A stretch of 64,000 bases of DNA, taken from positions 156,068,179 through 156,132,178 of the forward strand of contig NC_071353.1 in NCBI RefSeq assembly GCF_943734655.1. Direction: 5' to 3'. Both the position numbers and the translations under genes were made by a program. Numbering within the stretch: position 1 is the first letter of the stretch; every line of letters begins with the position of its first letter. The stretch is from Sabethes cyaneus. Its lineage: Eukaryota > Arthropoda > Insecta > Diptera > Culicidae. Positions 1 through 9,540 of the stretch are shown piece by piece. Below the pieces are notes generated by a model. It saw nothing but the letters and a program-made list of their open reading frames with translations. It ran no database searches and was not told the origin of the DNA.

Positions 1-1500
1 CGTTTGTATAGGAGCCCCCCCTCCTAAAGTGAGGAGGGGTCCCAGTTCATCATAGAAAAAAATTTTGTCTCCAAAAACACCCACGTGTCAAATTTGGTTC
101 CATTTTATTGATTAGTTCTCGAGTTATGAGGAAATTTGTATTTCGTTTGTATAGGAGCCCCCCCTCTTAAAGTGGGGAGGGGTTCTAATTCACCATAAAA
201 AATATTCATGCCCTAGAAAACTTTCACATGCTAAATTTGGTTCCATTTGCTTGATTAGTTCTTGAGTTATGAGGAAATTTGTATTTCGTTTGTATAGGAG
301 CCCCCCCTCCTAAAGTGAGGAGGGGTCCCAGTTCATCATAGAAAAAATTTTTGTCTCCAAAAACACCCATGTGTCTAATTTGGTTCCATTTGATTGATTA
401 GTTCTCGAGTTATGAGGAAATTTGTATTTCGTTTGTATAGGAGCCCCCCCTCTTAAAGTGGGGAAGTGTCCTTATTTACCATAGAAAATATTCTTGCCCT
501 CGAAAACTTTCACATGCCAAATTTGGTTCCATTTGCTTAATTACTTCTCGAGTTATGAGTAAAATTGTGTTTCTTTGGTACAGGAGCCCCCCCTCTTAAA
601 GTGGGGAGGGGTCCTAATTTACTATAGAAAATATTCTTGCCCTAGAAAACTTTCACATGCTAAATTTGGTTCCATTTGCTTGATTAATTCTAGAGTTATG
701 AGGAAATTTGCATTTCATTTGTATAGGAGCCCCCCTTCCTAAAGTGAGGAGGGGTCCCAATTCATCATAGAAAAAAATTTTGTCTCCAAAAACACCCACG
801 TGCCAAATTTTGTTCCATTTGCTTGATTAGTTCTCGAGTTATGAGGAAATTTGTATTACGTTTGTATAGGAGCCCCCCCTCTTAAAGTGGGGAAGTGTCC
901 TTATTTACCATAGAAAATATTCTTGCCCTCGAAAACTTTCACATGCCAAATTTTGTTCCATTTGCTTGATTAGTTCTTCAGTTATGAGGAAATTTGTATT
1001 TCATGTGTATAGGATCCCCCCCTCCTAAAACGGGGAGGGGTCCCAATTCATCATAGAAAAAATTTTTGTCTCCAAAAACACCCACATGCCAATTTTGGTT
1101 CCATTTGCTTAATTACTTCTCGAGTTATGAGTAAAATTGTGTTTCTTTGGTACAGGAGCCCCCCCTCTTAAAGTGGGGAGGGGTCCTAATTTACTATAGA
1201 AAATATTCTTGCCCTCGAAAACCTTCACATGCCAAATTTGGTTCCATTTGCTTGATTAGTTCTCGAGTTATGAGGAAATTTGTATGGAAGCCCCCCCTTT
1301 TAAAGAGTAGAGGAGTTATAATTCCCCTTATGAAGAGGGGAGGGGTCTCAATTTACCATAGAATAAATTCTTGTCACCGAAAACACCCACATGCCAAATT
1401 TTGTTCTATTTGCTTGATTAGTTGTCGAGTTATGCAGAAATTTGTGTTTCATTTGTATGGGAGCCCCCCCCTCTTAGTGGGGGGAGGGGTTTCTAACCAT
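1..1500. repeat. 143-bp tandem satellite, about 10 copies
   Basis: The landmark GGAGCCCCCC recurs at 11, 154, 297, 440, 583, 726, 869, 1012 and 1155, exactly 143 bp apart each time, then irregularly at about 1286 and 1459. Two monomer types are visible. Type A has CCTCCTAAAG and TCTCCAAAAACACCC. Type B has CTCTTAAAGTGGGG and GCCCT(A/C)GAAAAC. Their order is A B A B B A B A B, so the array is mostly a 286-bp dimer. The short ORF at 1147-1506 is a by-product. The array runs off the left edge of the window. Confidence 0.95.
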
Positions 1501-1640
1501 CACTAAAACCTTTCCTGGCCCCAAAAAACCTCTACATGCATATTTTCATGTCGATTGGTTCAGTAGTTTTCGATTCTATAAGGAACATACGGACAGACAG
1601 ACAGACAGACAGACAGAAATCCTTCTTTATAGGTATAGAT
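1501..1640 (+). repeat. Transposon-like tail with (GACA)n microsatellite
   Basis: Downstream of the satellite comes a conserved-looking tail (CGATTGGTTCAGTAGTTTTC), followed by about six GACA units at 1592-1616 and then AAATCCTTCTTTATAGGTAT. A diverged relative of the same tail (CCGATCGGTTCAGTAGTTTC) occurs at about 30710-30775. I recall this tail as common in mosquito and other insect genomes. The satellite probably amplified from such an element. Confidence 0.7.
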
Positions 1641-1925
1641 TGTCCAATACTAGACATGATATTGGACTAACCAAATTTAAAAATTTTATTTGAAGTTAGA
1701 CTCAAGTCAATTGAACATGGGATTGAACTTGAAATTAGATTTAAAATTGGATTAATTCAAATTCTACTAGAAATTAGACATAAAATCTTAGTTTTTTCAA
1801 ATTGACTCAAAATTGAATCTAAAATTTTAAATTAAATTAGACTTGTAGTTGGGCTTAAAAGCGAACATGCATTTGAACTTGACATTTAGCGTTAAATTAG
1901 AATTGACCAAACACGAATTTTTACT
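1641..1925. repeat. AT-rich degenerate short-word repeat
   Basis: The sequence is built from variants of AAATTAGACTTGAAATTGG with no clean period. Similar sequence recurs at 4355-4545 and at the right edge (63880-64000). No gene is seen. Confidence 0.6.
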
Positions 1926-2330
1926 TGAAATCAGGATTGACATTTTTCGTCTTACTCTCATTTGTTTTACTCTTTGCTGTTGCTCTTGTTCTTTTTTCCA
2001 GTCCCGTTTTTCCACTTTTTGTTTACTTTTTCTTATCTTTCCTGCCGTTTTCTTGGTTTTGTTCTCACTTTCTTCCGTTTTTCCTCTTTTTCTCTCCGTC
2101 CCGTGTTTTCTATATCATTGTTCTGTTTTTCTTCGTTTATTGTCCCATCTTCTCTTATTTTCAGTACTGTTTTCTGCTTGTTTTTGACTATTTTTTCTTA
2201 ATTATCTCACCCATTTTTTGTGCTTTCTCTCATTTTTTCGTCTCCGCTTATCGTCTTTTCCCAACTATTTTCATCTCCTTTCTTTCTCGATTTTCGTCTT
2301 TACCTGTTTCGTTTTTTTAGATGCCCCGTG
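1926..2330 (+). repeat. Pyrimidine-rich tract
   Basis: The + strand is mostly C and T, built from TTTTCCGTTTT/TTCTCTTTT-like words. The three overlapping Phe/Ser/Leu-rich ORFs here have no domain and are composition artefacts. It belongs to the same class as the much longer tracts further along the window. Confidence 0.8.
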
Positions 2331-2970
2331 TTTTAGACTACTCGATTCAACTGCGCGATTAGCTTGCTTGATTTAACTTTTCAACTGGACTACTAGACTT
2401 AACTGCTCAATTAAACTGCTCGACTGGACTGCTCGATTAAACTACTCGACTCAACTGCTCGGCTGGACTGCTTGACTAAACAGCTATATTTAACTGCTCG
2501 ACTAAACTGCTCGATTTGACAGCTCGACTCAACTGCTTGACTTCTGTTTGATTTGGCAGCTCGACTGGACTACTCGACTCAACCGCTCGGCTAGACTACT
2601 TGACTCGACTGCTCGACTCAGCTGCTAAACTGGACTACTCGACTCTACTGCTCGAATAAACCATTCGACTGGACTACTCGACTCAACTGCTCGAATGAAC
2701 TGCTCGACTCGACTGTACGAATGAACTGCTCGACTCAACTGTTCGACTTAACCGCTTGACCCGACTGCTTGACTAAACTATTCGATTCGACTACTCGACT
2801 AGACTACTCGATTCAACTGCTCGACTCAACTGCTCGACCGGACTGCTTGCTGAACAGCTTGATATAACTGCTAGATTTGACTGCTCGACTTGACTGCTCG
2901 ACTCGACCACTCGATTCAACTGTTCGACTCGACTGCTCGACCCAACTGCTCAACTCGATTGCTTGTCGCG
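2331..2970 (+). repeat. 13-bp minisatellite, array A
   Basis: The consensus unit is about AACTGCTCGACTC. First-base A/G and last-base C/G/T variants alternate, giving a visual 26-bp texture. Roughly 45-50 degenerate units are present. The 3' flank is homologous to the flank of array B, so the arrays were copied together with their surroundings. Confidence 0.92.
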
Positions 2971-4280
2971 ATATCATATGGTCGGTGTTAAATCAGAGCG
3001 GACCAAGTTGTAAAATTTTAAAAAATGAGTTAATGATAGCAAACGATCAAGAATTTTCCAAGCAACATTTTGCTCTAATCAGACTACATAAATGTTGCAA
3101 ACATCCACAGTTTGAAAATGATGCATGCGAAGTCAGAATTTTGCCACTCGGTTCTGTCTGACCTAACACGGACCATATGAATCGGCAGACAATAGACGGT
3201 TCAGAGCCCCTCACACAAAAGAGCCATATTGCTCGCCTATAGAATCAGCACAAAAGGAGATAATGTTTTTATTCAGTTAAATAAAATCCAATACGACCAT
3301 AAAAACTATTTGTTTCAGTTTCCGGCTGTGACTCTTTTATGTACAACATTTTAGAGCTAGGAACAGTAATGTTCCGATTTTGTTAGCTCCCGATTTTGTC
3401 TACCCCCGATTTTATCAGCTTTTTATCCCGATTTTGGTAGCCTATAAATTTTGCTTAACTTTTGTGCTTTTAAACATGATTTATGAAACTTTTCAGCCTG
3501 CTTGAAACTCTGCTGATTCTCTGGGGAGAGTTTCTAAATAAAATGATGCCTTCTTGCGAGTAATTCGGGGTCAAAATTGGGGTATTTTTATAGTAAAACT
3601 TCTATAGTTCTTAAACAAGCAGATAGACTAAATTCAGCAATGTTGTGTATTTTTACTATTTGTACAACTTTGTAAAACAGGAAAAAGTCATACAATTACA
3701 AAAACAGCTAAAAGAGAAAAACTGATTTTTAATAGGATTTAGGAAATAGGAAATTTCTTGCAACTTTGTAGAATACATCAATGTGATATATAGAAACTGA
3801 AGAGAAATAAATTTTTTATTGCACTTTTAGAGGGATTAATCAAAATTTGAATTTCGCTAGACGATAGAACTTAAAAAACTCTTCCAAAGGTCCCATAAAC
3901 CTACGATCAAGTTTTCCGGCTCAAAACTCTAATGCGCACCAAAAAGGGTTCTGGACTAGTGTGCTGTGCCCGGTTGAATAGATTGCGTTGAGCTTTCGGT
4001 TGACCAGTTGAGGGTAAAAATTTAATTTTTAGTAGAAGTCTTCTCTATTGTAAGGCCTTAAGTCTTGAATTTTCAAAAAAATTTCCGAATTTTTTTCTCT
4101 GATTTTGTCAGCCCAAAATTCAACATAGGACTGACAAAATCGGAACATTACTGTATTATGCAATATAAGAACTCAAAGATTTTCGCAAACACTGGCCAAT
4201 GGAATGTATCCGCAGTTTTCTGAATTCTGAACAGACAATTATATTTTTCGGATCGTAAGATTCGGGCTCAACTAGTGGGA
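2971..4280 (+). repeat. Segmental duplication, copy A
   Basis: Sequence 2971-3363 plus 4154-4275 is homologous to 6576-7840. Shared landmarks are GCCACTCGGTTCTGTCT, CAGACAATAGACGGTTCAGAG, CCAATACGACCATAAAAACT and CACTGGCCAATGGAATGTAT. Copy A is interrupted by the element at 3364-4153, which is absent from copy B. No coding capacity is recognised; the 94-aa ORF crossing the minisatellite boundary is spurious. Confidence 0.88.
3364..4153. mobile_element. 790-bp TA-target MITE (Tc1/mariner or pogo-like)
   Basis: The ends are perfect inverted repeats of about 20 bp: CAGTAATGTTCCGATTTTGT at the left and its reverse complement at 4134-4153. The left subterminal region carries several copies of CCCGATTTTGT. 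The paralogous copy B reads straight through (GAGCTATATTATGC), which gives the empty site. TA follows the right end; the left junction has drifted (GAGCTAGGAA). There is no transposase ORF, so it is non-autonomous. CAGT ends with TA targets are typical of the Tc1/mariner/pogo superfamily. Confidence 0.85.
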
Positions 4281-4670
4281 TATAAAAGGAGAAATATAAG
4301 ACAAAATGGGAATGAGACGTAAAAAGAAAAAAACAGGGAAAAAAGAAAAAAAGAGATGAAATTGGAGTTGAATTAAACTAGAAATTGAACTTAAAATGGG
4401 ACATTAAGTTGGACTTGAGATCGAGGGGGAAGTTGAAATAAAGTGAACATGGAATTGGCGTTAAAATGGGGACATTGAAATTGGACCTCAATTGTACTTC
4501 GAATTGCACTTAAAATTAGACTTCAGACTGCTTGAAAATTACAGAAATGTGTTTTGTTCCGCCTTCATAAAATCGTAAATATCTCAGCGAGGTTTGAACA
4601 GACGTCCATTTTTTTGAATTTAGTCTTAAAGAATGTCATTTTTTCATAAACTCAAATGTCCCAAGTAACA
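4281..4670. other. Purine-rich run, then AT-rich word repeats; no gene
   Basis: Positions 4284-4350 are purine-rich on the + strand, the reverse of the usual tract orientation in this window. AAATTGGACTTGAAATTGG-like words follow to about 4545, then plain AT-rich DNA. I see no coding sequence. Confidence 0.5.
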
Positions 4671-4995
4671 ATTCTTAAACCACTTGGTTTTACTTGAATG
4701 TTATAAAGGTTTTATTGCGGTATTAATTATTACCTCTGGTTTTATTGTGGTATTGCGCAATACCGAAAGTATACGAATCCAAACACACTTATAGCTAGCT
4801 AGAAAACCATAATAAAACTGGTAATAAAGCAAATTTATTGTGGTTGCTAATATTACCACATTAAAATTTGTTGGCTGCACCGCGTCTCTTATAAGCTTAC
4901 CATAAGTGTGGCGTAGCAATACAAAATGGCGCACCAATAATAATTGATCTTATCGCGGTTGCTTGTCACACCGCAATAAATCTGTTAGTTTTATA
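4671..4995. mobile_element. MITE-like repeat with CCCAAGTAACAAT end
   Basis: It begins CCCAAGTAACAATTCTTAAA and contains repeated GGTTTTATTGYGGTATT words in both orientations. The same terminal motif, in either orientation, is seen at about 8250 (ATTATTACTTGGGG), 19630 (ATTGTTACTTGGG) and in weaker form at 24530 and 44680, so it is a dispersed family. The right boundary is not resolved. Confidence 0.5.
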
Positions 4996-5394
4996 GAGCT
5001 ATTAAATCGGAAGCATCCCGGCCAAACAGTTTTTTTGCTGCTATTATGAAGAATACCGCAGTTCAACACCAAAATCATCATTGCCATATTCTAGTATTTT
5101 GTTTTAGCTTGCAAACAAAAATTCAACAAAGCAAAGTGTTTTGCAGAAAGAAAGTTATTATTAATCGGTTTTCCAGCCACAGGAAGCAACTGCAATGATT
5201 TTGCTAGAAATTTAGATTGACAAATTGAATATATTTATTTTGTTAAAACAACCAGTTTTCGAATATTGCAAAATTTTAGTGACGCGTTGATTTTATCCAC
5301 CTATCTGTTTATATAAGAGGCTTATGTCTGTACCGAAAACCAGGTCTCTGACAGGACGTCATGCTTTCGTGACAATGGGTTGTATTCTGTCACC
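4996..5394. other. No feature recognised
   Basis: AT-rich unique-looking sequence leading into the second 13-bp minisatellite. No ORF above background and no repeat boundary seen. Confidence 0.5.
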
Positions 5395-6575
5395 TCACTG
5401 GTCGACTGCTCGATTGCTCAACTGGATGACTAGACTGCTCGACTGGACTGGTCGATTAGACTGCTCGATTTGATTGCTCGACTGGACTGCTCAACTGAAC
5501 TGCTCGACTGAACTGTTCGAATCGATTGCTCGACTCAACTGCTTGATTGAACAGATCGACTTGATTGCTTGACTGAACAACTCGATTTAACTGCTCGAGT
5601 GAACTGCTTGAATGGACAGCATGATTGATCTGCTCGACTCAACTATTCGAGTCGACGCTCGACTTAATTGCTCGATTCAACTACTTGATTCCACTGCTCG
5701 ACTGGACTACTCGACTCAATTGCTCGAATGAACTGCTTGACTCAACTACTAGATTGGACTATTCGAATCGGTTGCGCGACTCAACTGCTCAACCCGATTG
5801 CTCGATTCAACTGGTCAACTAGACTACTCGATTTGATTGCTCGACTCAACTGACAGCTTGATTCAATAGCTCGACTAAACTGCTCGACTTAGCCATTTAA
5901 CCCGACTGGTCGACTCACCTGCTTGACTTAATTGTTTGATTCGACAGCTCGACTTAACTGCTCAATTCAACTGCTCAACTGGACTACTCGACTGAACTGC
6001 TCGACTTTAGCGTTCGACTTAACTGCTCGACTGAACCGCTATACCCGACTTCTCGACTAGACTGCTTGACTAAACTGTTCGAATCGAGTGCTCGACTAGA
6101 CTACTCGACTCAACTGCTCGACTGGACTATTCGACTTAACTGCTCAGCTTGACTGCTTGACTGAACAGCTTGATTTAACTGCTCGATTGGACTGCTCGAC
6201 TCAACTTCTTGACTTCTGTTTGATTCGACAGCTCGACTTAACTGCTCGATTCAACTTCTCGACTGGACTACTCGACTCAACTGCTCGAGTGGACTACTTG
6301 ACTTGACGACTCGACTGCTCGACTCGACTGCTCAACTGGACTACTCGACTCAACTGCTCAACTGGACTACTCGACTCAACTGTTCGACTTAACTGCTCGA
6401 TTAAACTGGTCGACTTGACTGCTCGATTCTACTGCTCGACTCGACTGCTTGACTGAACTGCTCGACCGGACTGCTTGACTGAACAGCTTGATTTAACTGG
6501 TCGACTAGACTGCTCGACCCAACTGCTTGACTCGATTGCTTGATTCGACTACTCGATTCGCCTGCTCAACTCGAT
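5395..6575 (+). repeat. 13-bp minisatellite, array B
   Basis: Same AACTGCTCGACTC-type unit as array A but nearly twice as long, around 90 degenerate units. It ends in CGATCGTTTGTCGCGGTG, matching the end of array A (CGATTGCTTGTCGCGATA). This fixes the duplication boundary and shows that the two arrays differ in length. Confidence 0.92.
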
Positions 6576-6877
6576 CGTTTGTCGCGGTGTTAAATCACAT
6601 CGGGCCAGGTCGCAAAATTTTTAAAAATAAGACTACAGACTAATCAGACTACATATATGTTACAAACAGTCAGAGTTAGAAGATGATTTCGAATGCAGCA
6701 AACTTTGAATGCGTTATGCTCGAAGTCAGAATTTTGCCACTCGGTTCTGTCTATCTTTCCGCCGACGACGAATCGGTTGCGGCAGACAATAGACGGTTCA
6801 GAGCCACTCACACAAAAGAGCCATATTGCCCGCCTATACAAATCAGCACAGTGTAGATAATGTTTTTATTCAGTTAA

Positions 6878-7450
6878 GGGGATTTGTAATGATCCGACCA
6901 CGGGATCTGGCCAACTGCTATGCAAAGCGTTCCAGTACGGAATAAAACGCCGCTCCTGAAACACCACGATTTTCAAACTTTATGTACCTTTTTCTCAGAA
7001 ACTACAGAACGTATTGTAACAAACTTTTTTTTTTGTTTTGTTGGTAGAAGCTTGGCAAAGACTTTTATAACTTTTGAGCTTTGTAAATGAAGCACTACCA
7101 AAGGAAAAAGAAAAATTAGAAAAAAAAATTTATTGTTTCAACTATTTTTTCTTCTTTGTTTTTCTCAAGCTGCAACTAAACTAAATACAAAACTCAAAAG
7201 TTATGAAAGTCTTTGTCAAGCTACTGCCAATATAACAAAAAAAAAAGTTTGTTCCAATGTTCCATTCCAATACGTTGTGTGGTTACTGAGAAAAAGGCAC
7301 ATAAAGTTTGAAAATCGTGGTGCTTCAGGAGCGGCGTTTTATTACGCCGCACTGGAATGCTTATGTGTATGATCGTTTTTCGGCCACTTCCCATAATCGG
7401 ATACTAATTTTGTAATGATCCAAAATTAAAATCAAAACGTTTATGTCCCC
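6878..7450. mobile_element. 573-bp TTAA-target foldback MITE (piggyBac-type target)
   Basis: The element is bracketed by TTAA at 6874-6877 and 7451-7454. Copy A has a single uninterrupted TTAA there (CAGTTAAATAA), a precise empty site. The ends read GGGGA and TCCCC. Most of the length is a long imperfect inverted repeat; for example ACGCCGCTCCTGAAACACC at about 6947 pairs with GGTGCTTCAGGAGCGGCGT at about 7319. There is no transposase; the 79-aa ORF at 7133-7372 is read from the arm. TTAA duplication is the hallmark of piggyBac-superfamily insertion. Confidence 0.88.
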
Positions 7451-7579
7451 TTAAATAAACTCCAATACGACCATAAAAACTATTTGTTTCAATTTCAGGC
7501 TATGACTCTTTTATGTACAACGACTTAGAGCTATATTATGCAATATAAGAACTCAAAGAACTAATACAAAGATTAAACA

Positions 7580-7716
7580 CAATGGAGTCAGTCCCGGCGT
7601 AGTGGTTAGCATTCACGCCTCTCACGCCGAGGACCCGGGTTCAAATCCCAACCTCGCAGAAGTCACGAATGACCCAAAGCTGGTTAAAGTGACCATAATC
7701 TAAACAAAAAAAAAAA
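7580..7716 (+). mobile_element. tRNA-derived SINE, family 1
   Basis: It carries an A-box-like GTAGTGGTTAGC (about 7600) and a B box GGGTTCAAATCCC at 7637-7649, then a body and an A-rich tail. Near-identical flanks (AAAGATTAAACA and AAAGATTGAACA) look like a target duplication. A second copy in the opposite orientation is at 38111-38215. The internal boxes imply pol III transcription. Confidence 0.85.
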
Positions 7717-7840
7717 AAGATTGAACATCTTCGCAAACACTGGCCAATGGAATGTATCCGCAGTTTTCTGAATTCTGAACAGATATTTATCTTTTCCGGA
7801 TCGAAAGATTCGGGCTCAACTAGTCATATCAATATGCACG

Positions 7841-8495
7841 ATGAAATTAAATGCGCACATGCTGCAAACCAACGATATTGCTAAAAATTTATGAAATATT
7901 CTATGGGATATTTTGATATGATCGCTATACCTAAACCAAATCAATAAGAATAATCTGACAGCAAAACTATAACTTTGCTGCTCACGCATGTATTTTCAAG
8001 TTGATAATGCTGGCGTACATATTTAGCTTTCACCAGAGGCGAAAAGCGAAAAGCTTTATTAAATTATTGCTGCATTCAGCAGAGCGTGATACGACTACTT
8101 GAACTCATGACCTGATTCTTATAGCGGTTATGAAAACCTTCTGAAGAGTGGGCCACTTAGAATCGGAAAGTTCAGGTGGAGCTCATAGTTTCATTAGCGG
8201 TTTTATGAAATTGGTCATGAAAACCACTATACGAACGTAATAAAACTTGGAATTATTACTTGGGGTGCGATCCCTTAATCACGTCAATCAATGTTGACGC
8301 CATATAAATAAAAGTGTTGTTGTGACAAGTTTTGTTGAGGGGTGAGCCCCCGGGTTTTCTGACATAATAGTGCTATTTTGGGACACTCTATTGTGTAGGT
8401 TTCACAAGTTTTCAGCGATAGTTGTTCAATGCGAGTTCAGAGGATAACATCATTGTGTCGCATTATTCATTCACATTAATTTTTCACTAGCCTCG
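7841..8495. other. Low-copy sequence with one MITE end
   Basis: Mostly unremarkable AT-rich DNA. Around 8195-8265, TTTTATGAAATTGGTCATGA and ATTATTACTTGGGG belong to the CCCAAGTAACAAT family also seen at 4671 and 24471. No ORF is credible. Confidence 0.5.
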
Positions 8496-8499
8496 GTCG

Positions 8500-8540
8500 C
8501 TAATTTATATTTTTGTTTTATCTTTTCTTTACAGGTAAGA
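8500..8540 (+). promoter_or_regulatory. Candidate recursive splice site (ratchet point) 1
   Basis: CTAAT (8500-8504, branch-point match) is followed by a T/C-rich stretch and TTTACAG ending at 8534, then directly by GTAAG at 8535. A 3' splice site fused to a 5' splice site is the signature of recursive splicing in long insect introns, where introns are removed in steps through zero-length exons. It implies a + strand host transcript crossing this point. A second site with the same architecture lies at 21895. Confidence 0.6.
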
Positions 8541-9540
8541 AACGCAAACCTACGAACGTAGCCTACGTAGCAGTTATTTCGAAGCCAGACAAATATGATC
8601 TGCCACAAATATAACAATTTGACTGGTCCCCTTCAGGGCACGCACTGTTCCCTAAAATTGTAAACTTTTAACCGAATTTGGAAAGGTTAATCCGGAGATT
8701 GATTCGTTAAATCGTGCCCGGAAGGTCTAGTAAGTGGAATGACTTTCGAACGTTTCGACTATGGACAGATGTGATCATCATCGAAATCATTGTGCATATT
8801 GCTCCCATCTTCCCATGGAAGATACTTTCAGTCCATTAAAAACATCTGCAAATAGCGCTGCTAGTTTCGGGAACAAAGCAACAGCGCATTAACTACGTAC
8901 TGTGTGCCGCCCTAGATCCATCAAATTTGGCTCTCGTTGCAATTAATTTTGCACAGTGTAGATCAATCCAACAATGGGGGCTTATTAGCCTGAAAACAAG
9001 CAAAGATAACAAAACGCAAGCGCAAGGCAGGCTTAAGAGTTTTGCTTTGATTTTCCAATCAATCAAATCGCAACACTAATTCGGTCGAACTCGTTAGCCA
9101 AAATAAAAAAAGTAGCCGATTATGAAATAACAACACCAGCACCGGTTTGTCGGAACGTCGGGAATCGCTCTGATTAAAAGCTGGAAAGCAATCGATTATT
9201 AGGCTCATCAGAGCTCAGCGGGAACGTTCGGCTTTCGGATTATTTTATAGTTTTGGCAAGAAAAAACCGATGCCAAATTAGGGCTGAAATACTATCCGCA
9301 GTCAGTTAGGTTCAGAGCCTACTCTGAAAGTCCGAACAAGTCGTCATTTAAGTCAACAGCTTTCAGTTCTACTTGTCTAACAGCTTCTTGTGTTGTTGTT
9401 GTTTTTTTTTTGTAGGTCAATATGATAATTTACTGACACCCCCTCGCCTTTTTCTGCTTAAATCAAAGCATTGGATTTTTCCCCGCTTGCTGCGGAATTT
9501 TCTGAACAAATCTATCGAAGCTCTGGGTAAAATCCATTTA
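8541..9540. other. Low-copy intronic-type DNA; no gene
   Basis: No domain-bearing ORF is present. ACGTTTCGACTATGGACAGA near 8748-8770 resembles, on the minus strand, the GTCGAAACGT motif found at transposon termini, but only weakly. A T-rich run ending in TTGTAG at about 9414 looks like an acceptor site but has no supported exon behind it. Confidence 0.45.

Larger units (their letters stand above)
6576..7840 (+). repeat. Segmental duplication, copy B
   Basis: Homologous to copy A (2971-4280) but broken by two insertions that copy A lacks: the TTAA element at 6878-7450 and the SINE at 7580-7716. It lacks the TA element of copy A. Both copies end at CGGGCTCAACTAGT. The three insertions therefore post-date the duplication. 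Confidence 0.88.

Noticed and set aside
7590..7660. Functional tRNA gene
   Set aside because: A and B boxes are present, but the stems do not form a clean cloverleaf. The poly(A) tail, flanking duplication and second copy show it is a SINE.
4671..8268. One large transposon bounded by CCCAAGTAA ends at 4671 and 8268
   Set aside because: The interval contains half of an internal duplication whose other half lies outside it, so the two motifs are better explained as separate MITE copies.
8746..8790. Hammerhead-type motif on the minus strand (GATGATGATCACATC...GTCGAAACG)
   Set aside because: No stem II pairing between the two halves and no matching stem I strands; only the GTCGAAACGT word is shared.
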